Shown here in pieces: positions 1-8,556 of a DNA stretch of 64,000 nt. Made by a program: the position numbers and the translations under genes. The notes under the pieces are model-generated. The model made no database searches, was not told the DNA's origin, and was given only the letters and a program-made list of their open reading frames with translations. This DNA is from CAZJLP01 sp964546955 (GTDB lineage: Bacteria > Verrucomicrobiota > Verrucomicrobiia > Opitutales > Opitutaceae). Position 1 is the stretch's first letter; each line of letters starts with the position of its first letter. Location of the stretch: NCBI GenBank assembly GCA_964546955.1, contig CAZJLP010000013.1, positions 1 through 64,000 of the forward strand, read 5' to 3'.

Positions 1-303
1 CACCGTTTGGCGGCGGCGGAAGAGGGCGACGATGATGGCCAGGCCCACGGCGACTTCCGCCGCGGCCACGGTCAGGATGAAGAAAACGAAGACGTTGCCG
101 TCGATCGTGCTGTTGAAGCGGGAGAATGCCACGAGCGCGAGGGTCGAGGCCACCAGCATCAGCTCGAGGCACATGTAGATCACCAAGGTGTTTTTGCGGA
201 TCAACACGCCCAAGAAACCAAGCGCGAAGAGGATCGCGCTGAGCAATATGTAGTGATTCAGGCCGATCGTGGTGGCGGCGAGGGGAAGAGAATCGGAATT
301 CAT
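1..303 (-). CDS. nuoK: NADH-quinone oxidoreductase subunit K (3' end cut by window edge)
   Basis: This is the small membrane subunit of complex I that contributes to proton translocation. The ATG is at 303 and the frame stays open for 101 codons to base 1. Family members are about 100-102 residues, so only the last residues and the stop are missing. Three hydrophobic segments are visible. The second contains the conserved Glu of the NuoK family in YMCLELML, and the C-terminal helix has AAAEVAVGLAI with a second conserved Glu. The start overlaps the nuoJ stop as ATGA, which implies translational coupling. Confidence 0.95.
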   Translation of the reverse strand, partial: MNSDSLPLAATTIGLNHYILLSAILFALGFLGVLIRKNTLVIYMCLELMLVASTLALVAFSRFNSTIDGNVFVFFILTVAAAEVAVGLAIIVALFRRRQTV

Positions 304-821
304 TTCACGTCCTCCAGACCGTCGAAGCGTTTGCTCAGGATGATGACGCCCAACATGGCGATCAGCAGCAGGAAACCTACCACCTGCACCGGCAGAAGGT
401 AAGTGGTGAAGAGTTTCGCGCCGTAAAGCTTGAGGTCGGTAAAGAAGCCCGCATCGCGGCCTGTCGCCGCCGCGACGGCTTCGAAATTGCTGTGCTGGGC
501 AAAGCTGACGACGCCGAGGACAAGCAAGGTCAGCGAGAACACGCTGGCGGCGACACTCAGGCCCTTGAAGGGACGTTTCACGTTGCCCTTCATATCGAGC
601 AGCATGATGATAAAGAGAAAGAGAGCCACGACCGCGCCGGCATAGACGAGCACCAAGAGAACGCCAAGCAGCGCAGCATCGAGGACGAAGAACAGCGCGG
701 CCACGCCGCAAAGGCTGACGAAAAACGCAAGGGCCGCCGCCACGGCGTTCTTATTGAAGACCACGGCCATCGCAGAGGCGAGGGTCAGGGTGGCGAAAAG
801 ATAGAAGAAGGTATCGGCCAT
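300..821 (-). CDS. nuoJ: NADH-quinone oxidoreductase subunit J
   Basis: Membrane subunit of complex I, 173 residues, within the family's usual range. Five hydrophobic helices are visible. Helix 3 contains VLVYAGAVVALFLFIIMLLD, a signature of NuoJ/ND6. The last helix, VQVVGFLLLIAMLGVIIL, is followed by a short basic tail ending in GLEDVK. It lies between nuoI and nuoK, and its stop overlaps the nuoK start by 4 bp. The gap to nuoI is about 100 bp, wider than most junctions here, but I see no clear palindrome in it. Confidence 0.96.
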   Translation of the reverse strand: MADTFFYLFATLTLASAMAVVFNKNAVAAALAFFVSLCGVAALFFVLDAALLGVLLVLVYAGAVVALFLFIIMLLDMKGNVKRPFKGLSVAASVFSLTLLVLGVVSFAQHSNFEAVAAATGRDAGFFTDLKLYGAKLFTTYLLPVQVVGFLLLIAMLGVIILSKRFDGLEDVK

Positions 822-921
822 CGGCGGCGTGAGGGAGTCGTTAGAATCTCAAGGTCTTGGGCGATTCGGCTGAGGGTGACAATGTTTTCGTCGGCAGTGG
901 GCAGTGCGATTCCCGCCGCGG

Positions 922-1461
922 TCAGTGGGACGTGCCGTGCTCTTCCGCTTCCTTCTTCTTGTCCCATTTGAAGAACGGGTCGGGCAAGGTGCCGCCGAGT
1001 TCGTAAAGCTTGTCCTTGTGGTTCACCATCTCCTCTCGCGTGTAGCCCGACATCGAATACTGATCCTGCAGCCAGATCGCTTCCTCGGGGCAGACTTCCT
1101 GGCAATAGCCGCAATAGATGCAGCGCAGCATATCGATGTCGAAGGCCTGCGGCGCCTTCTCCACGTGCTCGTTCGAGGCTCCGTCGGGGATTTCGCCCGG
1201 GGTGATGCGGATCGCCTTCGGCGGGCAGACAAATTCGCAAAGCTGACAGGAAACGCATTTTTCCCGGCCGTTCGGATCCTTCACCAAGGTCGGTACGCCG
1301 CGATACCCCGGGGTTATCTCCGGGCGCTGCTCGGGATACTGCAGCGTGACGGTCGGGGCGACCATGTGCTTCCACGTGGTTTTCAGGCCGGAAAGGATCT
1401 GCGGCAGGTAGGAGCGCTCGGCGGGCGAGAGCGGCTTACGTTCGACTTGGATGACGGCCAT
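922..1461 (-). CDS. nuoI: NADH-quinone oxidoreductase subunit I (2 x 4Fe-4S ferredoxin)
   Basis: Peripheral-arm subunit that relays electrons to NuoB through two 4Fe-4S clusters. Two ferredoxin motifs are present: CVSCQLCEFVCP and CIYCGYCQEVCPEEA. Each has the CxxCxxCxxxCP pattern expected for clusters N6a and N6b. At 179 residues it has the usual length. The C-terminus is acidic and basic (FKWDKKKEAEEHG). It sits downstream of nuoH, separated by a palindromic repeat. Confidence 0.97.
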   Translation of the reverse strand: MAVIQVERKPLSPAERSYLPQILSGLKTTWKHMVAPTVTLQYPEQRPEITPGYRGVPTLVKDPNGREKCVSCQLCEFVCPPKAIRITPGEIPDGASNEHVEKAPQAFDIDMLRCIYCGYCQEVCPEEAIWLQDQYSMSGYTREEMVNHKDKLYELGGTLPDPFFKWDKKKEAEEHGTSH

Positions 1462-1478
1462 GGGGAAAACGAATGGAG

Positions 1479-1561
1479 AATTTAGAATTGTGAATGCAGA
1501 ATGACCGGAAGAGATCCATTCGTCGGAAGAGGGGCTGTTGCTGCATTCTTCATTCTACATT
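1479..1561. repeat. Imperfect inverted repeat in the nuoH-nuoI gap (GAATGAAGAATG-type words)
   Basis: The arm at 1479-1499 pairs with 1541-1561, with 17 of 21 positions complementary. Both arms are made of short AGAATG/GAATGCAG words. The right arm touches the nuoH stop codon (TAA at 1560-1562). The same word family forms another inverted repeat at 6524-6606 in the same operon. The transcript could fold here into a long stem inside the polycistron. It looks like an inserted REP-like palindromic unit and not a classical terminator, because no U tract follows. Confidence 0.7.
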
Positions 1562-2708
1562 AGCCGCGCGAGAGCAGCGCGATCGCGACGGCGTAGAGGA
1601 CCAGGTTGGCGATCGAGAGCGGGAGGAGTTTCTTCCAGCCGATGGTCATGACTTGATCGTAGCGGAAGCGCGGGAGCGTCCAGCGGACCCACATGAAGAA
1701 GAAGATGAAAAACAGCACCTTCCCCACGAAGATGCACACGCCCAGGACTCCGGTGAGCAAGGGGAGATCGGCGATCTGAAGCGCGTTCGCGACCGCGGCG
1801 AGCGGCACCCACGGCAAGGGATTCCACCCGCCGAGGAAGAGCAGCACGAACACGGCGGAACCGACGATCATGTGACAATACTCGGCCACGAAAAAGAGCG
1901 ACCACTTGAAAGCGCCGTATTCGGTGTGAAAACCGCCGACCAAGTCGGATTCGGATTCAGGCATGTCGAACGGTTGGCGGTTGGTTTCAGCAAAAAGAGC
2001 CACGAGAAAGATGAAGGCCGACACCGGCATGAGGAAAAGGAACCACATGCCACCCCAGAGTCCGGGCTGGCTTTGGAATTCGACGACCTTGGACAGACTC
2101 AGCGTGCCAGGCTGGCCGGGTGCGTTGATCCAGAGGAAAACGGGAAGCACCGACAGAGTCATCGACAGCTCGTACGAGATCAATTGCGCGGAGGCCCGCA
2201 CCCCGCCCAAAAACGGGTACTTTGAATTGGAGGCCCAGCCCGCCAAAATCAGCGAGTAGACGCCGAGCGAGGCGATGGCGAACACCGCCAACAATCCCAC
2301 GTCGACATTGGCGAGCACGATCGGCACGACCTGTCCGGCGGGGTCGAGATACGCGCCGAACGGCACGATCGCGATGGTCGTGAGAGCCGGGATCATCGCC
2401 AGGATCGGCGCCAGAATGAAATAGAACTTGTTTACGTGACCGGGAACCGGATCTTCCTTGAAGAGAAATTTGCCGCCGTCGGCCGCGAGTTGGAAGAGAC
2501 CGAGCTTTTGCAGGAGGGGCGCGAGCACGGGAATCCACGCGAGCCACGGCACGATGGTCCGGTTCGGACCCGGCCGGCCTTGGATCCACGCCGAGATCTT
2601 CCGTTCGGCCATGGAGCAGGCCGCCGCGATCGGAAAGAGCACGGCGATGACCGCGATGCCCTTCAGGGCAGCTTGAACCGCGAGCGGGAGTTGAAAGAAG
2701 AAATCCAT
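1560..2708 (-). CDS. nuoH: NADH-quinone oxidoreductase subunit H
   Basis: Membrane subunit (ND1 homologue) at the junction of the two arms of complex I, where quinone enters. At 382 residues it is slightly longer than the typical 320-350. Family motifs are AERKISAWIQGRPGPNR near residue 33, FKEDPVPGHVNKFYFILAP, and the loop AETNRQPFDMPESESDLVGG with GFHTEYGAFKWSLFFVAEY. About eight to nine hydrophobic helices follow. Only 15 bp separate it from nuoG upstream, so it is co-transcribed. Confidence 0.97.
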   Translation of the reverse strand: MDFFFQLPLAVQAALKGIAVIAVLFPIAAACSMAERKISAWIQGRPGPNRTIVPWLAWIPVLAPLLQKLGLFQLAADGGKFLFKEDPVPGHVNKFYFILAPILAMIPALTTIAIVPFGAYLDPAGQVVPIVLANVDVGLLAVFAIASLGVYSLILAGWASNSKYPFLGGVRASAQLISYELSMTLSVLPVFLWINAPGQPGTLSLSKVVEFQSQPGLWGGMWFLFLMPVSAFIFLVALFAETNRQPFDMPESESDLVGGFHTEYGAFKWSLFFVAEYCHMIVGSAVFVLLFLGGWNPLPWVPLAAVANALQIADLPLLTGVLGVCIFVGKVLFFIFFFMWVRWTLPRFRYDQVMTIGWKKLLPLSIANLVLYAVAIALLSRG

Positions 2709-2723
2709 TTCAGATGCGGGACG

Positions 2724-4433
2724 TCACAATGCGGCGGCCGCCACGGGCTTTGCGGTCGGCTTGAAGTGCAGGCCATCGGTTTCGCAGAATGGAAGGTGGG
2801 CGAAATCCTTGCTATCGACGACCAGCCCGGTTTCCGGGAGGGAGCCATAGCTGACGCCACTGAGCGTGCGGATCTCTTCGCCGATCGTGCGCCACAGAGC
2901 GGCGAGATCGGCGGTGAACGCCGTGCCTCCGAGCGCGGCGAGCAACCTCGTGAGGACCGTGAGATCGCTGACGGTGCCGGCAATACCCGGGATCGCCTGC
3001 GAGAACCGCTGCAGGCGGAACTGCTGGTTGATAAACGTGCCGCTTTTCTCGAACACGGTATGGCCGGGGAATACGACCTGCGCGGCGTCGGTCGTCGCGC
3101 TGCCGTGCGTTCCAAGGTAAATGACCTTAACCTTCGCCAGCTGCGCGGCGGAGAGCCCCGCAGCGGTCAGATCTTCGTTGATCGAAAGGACCGTCTTGAT
3201 CTTGCCCGTGTCGATCGCCGCGCCGAGCTCGGTCAGCTGGGAGGCGGGCAGGCGGTTGATGAGTCCGGTTACAAGCGCGCCCCGCAGGTTCGGATTGCGG
3301 TCGGAGGAGATCAGAAGGCCGTCCCCCTGCCCCACCCGGCTCACCAACTGAGCCGGCGATTTGAGCAGATCGGCGATTTTCTTCGTGAGGAATTGCTCTT
3401 CGACGGAGCTCTGGCCCGATCCGACGACAGCGACGCTGCCGGCTTTGAGCAGCTCGGCGGCGGCGGCGATGGCGGCGTCCAAACCGGCGGGTTGACCGTT
3501 GACCGTGAGCGAAGCCAGACGGTTCTCGGCGCGCACCTGTTTATACAGAATGCGACCGCTGTCGGCCATCCACGTGTCATTCACGTGATCGTTGTGACGC
3601 GGCGTAATGCGATAAATGATACCTTCGCGGCTCCAAACGACGGTGTTGGCGCCGACACTCGACTCGATGTCGATGCTGTTGGTTTGCTTGAGAAACCAAA
3701 CCCGCATCTTGAAGCGAAAATCCGTGCTGGTCAGCGCGCCGACCGGGCAGATGTCGACGGTATTGAGCGAATAATTGTTCGCCAGTTGTTTTCCCGGATA
3801 GCAGGTCAGGGTCGAATAACTGCCGCGATCGATGAAACCCAACACGTCGTCTTTCGCGATTTCCTTGGAAAAACGGATGCAGCGCGAACAAAGCACGCAG
3901 CGTTCGTCATCCAGCATCACCCGGGGCCCGAGTTGGGTCCGCTTCGGCTTCACGTTCTTCTGCTCGATATAACGGGAGTAACCGCGGCCGTACCCCGTGG
4001 ATTGCTCCTGGAGTTTGCATTCTCCGGCTTGATCGCAAATCGGGCAGTCGAGCGGATGGTTGATGAGAAGAAATTCCATCACGCCCTCGCGGCAGTCCTT
4101 GACGATCTGCGTGGTCGTGCGGATGTGCAGGCCGGCGGTCGCGTTGGTGGCGCAAGCGATGGTAGGGCGCGGCATCCAGTTGACCTTTTGCTTGCCGGTT
4201 GCGGGGTCGATCACCGGCTGTTTCGAAGCGGGATCGACGGCGGGCATGCCCATTTCGACCAAACACATGCGGCAATTGCCCACCACCGTCAGTTTCGGGT
4301 GGTAGCAATAATGCGGTACGTCGACTCCCGCGAGGCGCGCGGCTTCGATCATGTTCGTGCCCTTGGGCACGGCGATCTCCTTGCCGTCGACATTGACGGT
4401 GACGAGATCGGGTTTGGTCGGGACAGTGGACAT
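2724..4433 (-). CDS. nuoG: NADH-quinone oxidoreductase subunit G (short form)
   Basis: Fe-S subunit of the NADH arm of complex I. A start at 4433 gives 569 residues. An upstream ATG at 4472 would read into the palindromic repeat and is rejected. The N-terminal 2Fe-2S domain has HYCYHP, then GNCRMCLVEMG. The His/Cys-ligated cluster region is NHPLDCPICDQAGECKLQEQ. The next cluster is DERCVLCSRCIRF, followed by DICPVGALT. The molybdopterin-oxidoreductase-like C-terminal part is present but short compared with NuoG of about 700-900 residues in many bacteria. Confidence 0.95.
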   Translation of the reverse strand: MSTVPTKPDLVTVNVDGKEIAVPKGTNMIEAARLAGVDVPHYCYHPKLTVVGNCRMCLVEMGMPAVDPASKQPVIDPATGKQKVNWMPRPTIACATNATAGLHIRTTTQIVKDCREGVMEFLLINHPLDCPICDQAGECKLQEQSTGYGRGYSRYIEQKNVKPKRTQLGPRVMLDDERCVLCSRCIRFSKEIAKDDVLGFIDRGSYSTLTCYPGKQLANNYSLNTVDICPVGALTSTDFRFKMRVWFLKQTNSIDIESSVGANTVVWSREGIIYRITPRHNDHVNDTWMADSGRILYKQVRAENRLASLTVNGQPAGLDAAIAAAAELLKAGSVAVVGSGQSSVEEQFLTKKIADLLKSPAQLVSRVGQGDGLLISSDRNPNLRGALVTGLINRLPASQLTELGAAIDTGKIKTVLSINEDLTAAGLSAAQLAKVKVIYLGTHGSATTDAAQVVFPGHTVFEKSGTFINQQFRLQRFSQAIPGIAGTVSDLTVLTRLLAALGGTAFTADLAALWRTIGEEIRTLSGVSYGSLPETGLVVDSKDFAHLPFCETDGLHFKPTAKPVAAAAL

Positions 4434-4446
4434 CGGAAATTTATTA

Positions 4447-4530
4447 AACCGCGAATGGACGCGAAGGGACACGAATAGTCGGAGACAGGAACTGGTATTT
4501 ATTCGCGTCCATTTGCGTCCATTCGCGGTT
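4447..4530. repeat. Inverted repeat in the nuoF-nuoG gap (GCGAATGGACGCGAA-type words)
   Basis: The arm at 4447-4476 pairs with 4501-4530 at 27 of 30 positions, with a 24-base loop. It occupies most of the gap between the nuoF stop (4533-4535) and the nuoG start (4433). The arms are built from repeated ATGGACGCGAA words. A sister copy of the same family lies at 5912-6002. No U tract follows either arm, so transcription could continue through it. A role in mRNA stability or differential expression of nuo segments is inference. Confidence 0.85.
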
Positions 4531-4532
4531 GC

Positions 4533-5894
4533 TTACACAAGTTCGAGGGTGTTGTCGGGCTTGGGGGCCTTCTTGGTCTCGGGATACGCCTTGAATTCGT
4601 CGGCGAACTTTTGGACGAAGCTTTGGGTCGGCCAGGAGCAGGCTTCGCCGAAGGCGCAGATGGTGCGGCCGGCGATTTGGTCGGCAACGCTCTTGAGCAA
4701 GACGCCGTCCTCACTTCGCGCGTCTCCGTGGACCATGCGGGTAGTGATGCGTTTCATCCAGAGAGAACCTTCGCGGCAAGGCGTGCACTGGCCGCAGCTC
4801 TCGTGCGCGTAGAAGGCGTTGATGTTGGCCAGTGCCTCGACCATGTTGACCGAATCGTCCATCACGATCACGCCGCCCGATCCGCCCATCGATCCGATCA
4901 GCGCGAGCGAATCGAAGTCCATCGGGACATCCTCGATGCCCCAATCGTAATCCACCATTTCCGCGCCGACCTTGCGTTTGCCTTTGTAGCGCTCGCCGAA
5001 CTTCAAAACCTTGGCCGATGAGCCGCCCGGAATGACGGCCTTGAATTTTCGGCCGGGGAGCGGGCCGCCACAGACCTCGTTGAGCAGCTGGCCCATCGTG
5101 ATCTTGCCCACCTCGTACTCGTAATAACCGGGCCGCTGAACATGGCCCGAAACGCAGAGGATACGCGTACCCGTATTGTTCGGGGTGCCAATGCGGGCGT
5201 AAGCTTCGCCGCCCATGTCGGCGATGTGCTTCACATGGCAGAGCGTCTCAACGTTATTCACGATCGTCGGGCATTGATAGAGGCCGAGAACGGCGGGAAA
5301 ATAGGGTGGCTTGATGCGCGGGTAAGCGCGTTTGCCCTCGAGCGATTCGATCAGGCCGGTCTCCTCGCCGCAGATGTAGGCGCCCGCGCCGCGATGGACA
5401 AATATCTCGCAGCTGTAGGCCGTGCCGAGAATGTTCGGACCCACGAAATTGGCGGCGCGAGCCTCGGCGATCGCCTTCTCCAGAATGCGGGCGCCATCCG
5501 GAAACTCGCCGCGGATGTAGATGTAGGCCTGTTTCACGTTGTTCGCGAAGGCCGTGATCATGATCCCCTCGATCATTTGATGAGGATCTTGATAAATGAT
5601 GTAGCGATCCTTGAACGTGCCCGGCTCCGATTCGTCGGCGTTGACGATCAGGTAGATTGGCTTGCCGCTCTTGCGATCCAGCAGAGACCACTTGACGCCG
5701 CAGGGAAAGCCCGCGCCGCCACGGCCGCGCAACCCCGATTTCTTCACCTCGTCGACGATCTCCTCGGGTTTGCGGCCGATCGATTTCTTGAGGATCTCAT
5801 AGCCACCATTCCGCACATAACACGCCAGGTCATTGGTATAACCGGGTTCGTCGATGTGCTTGAAGATCAGGCGACGTTGTTCGGGAGCGGGCAT
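4533..5894 (-). CDS. nuoF: NADH-quinone oxidoreductase subunit F (FMN, NADH-binding)
   Basis: NADH-oxidising flavoprotein subunit of complex I, 453 residues. The glycine-rich nucleotide and FMN site is GLRGRGGAGFPCGVKW (about residues 53-68). NADESEPGTFKDR and CGEETGLIESLEG are also conserved. The C-terminal cluster N3 has ESCGQCTPCREGS, plus the distal cysteine in RTICAFGEACSWP. It lies between nuoE and nuoG, with repeat-bearing gaps on both sides. Confidence 0.98.
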   Translation of the reverse strand: MPAPEQRRLIFKHIDEPGYTNDLACYVRNGGYEILKKSIGRKPEEIVDEVKKSGLRGRGGAGFPCGVKWSLLDRKSGKPIYLIVNADESEPGTFKDRYIIYQDPHQMIEGIMITAFANNVKQAYIYIRGEFPDGARILEKAIAEARAANFVGPNILGTAYSCEIFVHRGAGAYICGEETGLIESLEGKRAYPRIKPPYFPAVLGLYQCPTIVNNVETLCHVKHIADMGGEAYARIGTPNNTGTRILCVSGHVQRPGYYEYEVGKITMGQLLNEVCGGPLPGRKFKAVIPGGSSAKVLKFGERYKGKRKVGAEMVDYDWGIEDVPMDFDSLALIGSMGGSGGVIVMDDSVNMVEALANINAFYAHESCGQCTPCREGSLWMKRITTRMVHGDARSEDGVLLKSVADQIAGRTICAFGEACSWPTQSFVQKFADEFKAYPETKKAPKPDNTLELV

Positions 5895-5911
5895 GGATCG
5901 GAAAAGTTTTT

Positions 5912-6002
5912 AGCCGCGAATGGACGCGAAGGAACGCGAATATTTCGGAAGCTGAACGATAAGCGTGGATTTCATTCGCGTAAAATGGCGTCCATTCGGG
6001 TT
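5912..6002. repeat. Imperfect inverted repeat in the nuoE-nuoF gap (same family as 4447-4530)
   Basis: The arm at 5912-5941 is partly complementary to 5974-6002. The conserved blocks are CGAATGGACGC at the base and ACGCGAAT near the loop, with a diverged middle and a one-base length difference. It fills the gap between the nuoE stop (6005-6007) and the nuoF start (5894). It is a second, more degraded copy of the repeat at 4447-4530, less than 1.5 kb away in the same operon. Confidence 0.75.
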
Positions 6003-6004
6003 GT

Positions 6005-6508
6005 TTATCCTGTTCGGACGGGGGCTTTGGATTCGGCGCGGAGTTGGGCGCTGATTTGGCGGGCTTTTTCGCAGTCCACTTTTTCGTGCAGTGTTTCGTC
6101 GATCAGGACCACCGGGGCCGTGCCGCAGCTCGCGAGGCATTCGACGAACTCCACCGTGACTTCCCCGTCGGGCGAGACTTCGTTAAGCCCGGTGTTGAAC
6201 TCCTTCTGAAAAGTCTCGCAGGTCTTGTAGCCACCCATCAGCGCGCAGGAAAGCGTGCGACAAACCTTGATGTGCCGGCGGCCGATCGGCTTGCGACGGA
6301 ACATCGGGTAGAACGTCACCACCTCGTACACGTTGATCGGATGCAGCTCCAGCTTCGCCGCGACCCACTCCATCGCTTCATCGGAGATGAAGCCCACATC
6401 CTCCTGGATGAGGTGCAGCAGGGGAAGCGTCGCACTGCGCTTTTGCGGGTAGTGCGTAATGACCTCGTCTATACGGCCTAGCGTTTCTGGTTTTAGTTCA
6501 AGAGCCAT
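6005..6508 (-). CDS. nuoE: NADH-quinone oxidoreductase subunit E (2Fe-2S)
   Basis: Thioredoxin-fold 2Fe-2S subunit (cluster N1a) of the NADH module, 167 residues, the usual length. The four cysteine ligands are visible as CRTLSC (CxxxxC spacing) followed by VECLASCGTAPVVLID. The N-terminal helical region, with YPQKRSATLPLLHLIQEDVGF, matches the family. It is followed by nuoF after a repeat-containing gap and preceded by nuoD across another one. Confidence 0.97.
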   Translation of the reverse strand: MALELKPETLGRIDEVITHYPQKRSATLPLLHLIQEDVGFISDEAMEWVAAKLELHPINVYEVVTFYPMFRRKPIGRRHIKVCRTLSCALMGGYKTCETFQKEFNTGLNEVSPDGEVTVEFVECLASCGTAPVVLIDETLHEKVDCEKARQISAQLRAESKAPVRTG

Positions 6509-6523
6509 TGGGAGGCCTAATAC

Positions 6524-6606
6524 AGAATTAGGAATGAAGAATGCAGACTAGCGTCTGCACTTCCGATGCCGGGATTGATAGGTTTGAATTCTTCATTCTA
6601 AATTCT
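6524..6606. repeat. Inverted repeat in the nuoD-nuoE gap (GAATGAAGAAT-type words)
   Basis: The arm at 6524-6542 pairs with 6588-6606 at 17 of 19 positions. A small inner palindrome at 6543-6558 (GCAGAC, 4-base loop, GTCTGC) sits directly beside the left arm. It occupies the 127-bp gap between the nuoD stop and the nuoE start. The words are the same as in the repeat at 1479-1561. No U run suggests termination. Confidence 0.8.
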
Positions 6607-6635
6607 TCATCCTTCATTGGCGCGCAGCGCGTTTG

Positions 6636-7874
6636 CTACCGATCGCACTCCCCCATCACGAAGTCGAGGGAGCCGAGGATGGAGACGACGTCGGACACCA
6701 TGGTACCGACGCACAGTTTCGGCAGGATGCTGAGATTGCAGAAGGATGGGGCGCGTATTTTGAGGCGGTACGGCACGCCGCCGCCGCGGCTCACCACATA
6801 GAAACCCAGCGCGCCTTTGGGATTTTCCGCTTCGAAGTACACTTCGCCCGCGGGCATGAGCGGACCCTCGGTCACGAGCATGAAGTTCTGGATGAGTTCC
6901 TCCATGCTGGTGAGGATCTTGCCCTTGGGCGGGCCGTAAATCCGTTTGGCGTCGACGGAGTACCACGGGCCGTCCGGAAACTTCGCGATGGCCTGCTTCA
7001 CGATCCGAATCGCCTGCTTCATTTCCTCGCCGCGGACGAGGTAGCGGTCGTAGCAATCCCCGGTGGCGCCAACCGGCACGTCGAATTCGTACTGCTCGTA
7101 GCCGCTGTAAGGCTTATCCTTGCGCAGGTCGAGCGGCACGCCCGAACCGCGGAGGTTCGGTCCCGTCAGGCCGTACGCAATGGCGTCTTCCTTTGAGATC
7201 ACGCCGATGTCCACGGTGCGATCCATGAAGATCTTGTTGCGCGTCAGCATCTGCAGGATCTCGTCAAGGATCGGGAGAAACTGATCGCAGAATTCATTCA
7301 CGCGGCCGGTCCAGCCCTCCGGCACATCGCGGGCCACTCCGCCGATGCGGGTATAGCTCGTAGTGAAGCGCGCGCCCGTGAGCTCTTCGAAAAGCTTATA
7401 GAGCTTCTCGCGCTCGGTGAACGTGTAGAGAAAAACAGACCACGCCCCAACATCGATGGCATAGGCGCCAAGGCCGAGCAGGTGGGAGGATACGCGCGCA
7501 AGTTCGGACGTGATGACACGGATGGCTTGGCAGCGGGGCGGGACCTCGAGTTTAGCCAGTTTTTCGACCGCGATCGCGAAGGCGGCGTTGTTCGCCAGAG
7601 GCGCGAGATAGTCCAACCGGTCCGTGTAGGGCACGAACTGGTTGTAGGTCATATTCTCCGCGATTTTTTCGTCGCCGCGATGCAAATACCCGAGAATCGG
7701 GTCGCATTTGGTCACCATTTCCCCGTCGAGCTCCAGCTGAAGACGGAGCACGCCGTGCGTCGACGGGTGCGAAGGGCCCATCGAAAGCGACATCTTTTCG
7801 GTCTGGAATTCCGGCGTCGCCTCGGCAGCGGCGGCTTTGGCGCCGCTATCGGGAAAAGCGTAGTCAGTGGGCAT
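6636..7874 (-). CDS. nuoD: NADH-quinone oxidoreductase subunit D (49 kDa)
   Basis: Quinone-site subunit of complex I, related to the NiFe-hydrogenase large subunit, 412 residues. Family hallmarks are GPSHPSTHGVLRLQLELDGE (about residues 33-52), HRGDEKIAENMTYNQ, DRLDYLAPLANN, and the exact C-terminal ending DFVMGECDR. It is separated from nuoC by 24 bp. It is a free-standing subunit, not the NuoCD fusion found in Escherichia. Confidence 0.98.
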   Translation of the reverse strand: MPTDYAFPDSGAKAAAAEATPEFQTEKMSLSMGPSHPSTHGVLRLQLELDGEMVTKCDPILGYLHRGDEKIAENMTYNQFVPYTDRLDYLAPLANNAAFAIAVEKLAKLEVPPRCQAIRVITSELARVSSHLLGLGAYAIDVGAWSVFLYTFTEREKLYKLFEELTGARFTTSYTRIGGVARDVPEGWTGRVNEFCDQFLPILDEILQMLTRNKIFMDRTVDIGVISKEDAIAYGLTGPNLRGSGVPLDLRKDKPYSGYEQYEFDVPVGATGDCYDRYLVRGEEMKQAIRIVKQAIAKFPDGPWYSVDAKRIYGPPKGKILTSMEELIQNFMLVTEGPLMPAGEVYFEAENPKGALGFYVVSRGGGVPYRLKIRAPSFCNLSILPKLCVGTMVSDVVSILGSLDFVMGECDR

Positions 7875-7898
7875 GTGATAAAAGCTTAAAGCTGTATG

Positions 7899-8531
7899 CT
7901 ATTCCGGTTTCTCCCGGCGTTCGTTCCAGCTTTCGTCTTTTGCACGCGGTTCCGCTTCGGTGAGGTTGATTTCGCCGGAAGAAGCCACGAACGGGCCGCC
8001 CGCCATGGGAGCGGGCTTCACCTTGGCGCCGGTGGCCTCGGCGACTTCCAGATCGGGCAGCGGTGTTTCAATCCCGGCGAGCGGGAACTCCTTGCGCAGG
8101 GGAAAATAAGGATAACCGTCCCACATCAGGATGCGGCGCAGATCCGGATGGCCCTCGAACGTGATGCCAAACATGTCGTATGTCTCGCGCTCATGCCAGT
8201 CGGCAGCCGGCCACAGTGAAACGATGCTTGGTACGGAAGGTTCGGCGTCGTTCAGGGCATTTGTCGCAACGCGAATGTACTCGTGCCGAGTCGTCGACAA
8301 GAGGTGATATACCACGGTGAAGCGCGGGGAGGCGGTTTCGCTCCAATCGATCGCGGTCACATCCACCAACATATCGAACGTATGCTCGTTGCGAAGGGCT
8401 CTGAGCACGTTCACGACTTCGCCGACCGCGACCTGGATCGCCTCGTGATCCAGGCTGGCCCGGAGGGCAATCTGAGGAAACTTGGCTTGGAGGGCGGTCG
8501 CGACAGCGACAGGAGCAGCGGCGGCGGACAT
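7899..8531 (-). CDS. nuoC: NADH-quinone oxidoreductase subunit C (30 kDa)
   Basis: Peripheral-arm subunit of complex I that packs against NuoD. The family signature W-HERE-TYDMFGI is seen as ADWHERETYDMFGITFEGHPD, followed by LRRILMWDGYPYFPLRKEFPL. It is 210 residues with a charged C-terminal tail (EPRAKDESWNERREKPE), slightly long but normal for separate NuoC proteins. It sits 25 bp downstream of nuoB. Confidence 0.97.
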   Translation of the reverse strand: MSAAAAPVAVATALQAKFPQIALRASLDHEAIQVAVGEVVNVLRALRNEHTFDMLVDVTAIDWSETASPRFTVVYHLLSTTRHEYIRVATNALNDAEPSVPSIVSLWPAADWHERETYDMFGITFEGHPDLRRILMWDGYPYFPLRKEFPLAGIETPLPDLEVAEATGAKVKPAPMAGGPFVASSGEINLTEAEPRAKDESWNERREKPE

Positions 8532-8556
8532 ACGCGTGGTTGGTGGGCGAGAAAAA

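Noticed and set aside
2436..4478. A 680-codon plus-strand open frame
   Set aside because: It lies fully antisense to nuoG and nuoH, has Arg/Gly/Asp-rich composition typical of high-GC shadow frames and no family motifs.
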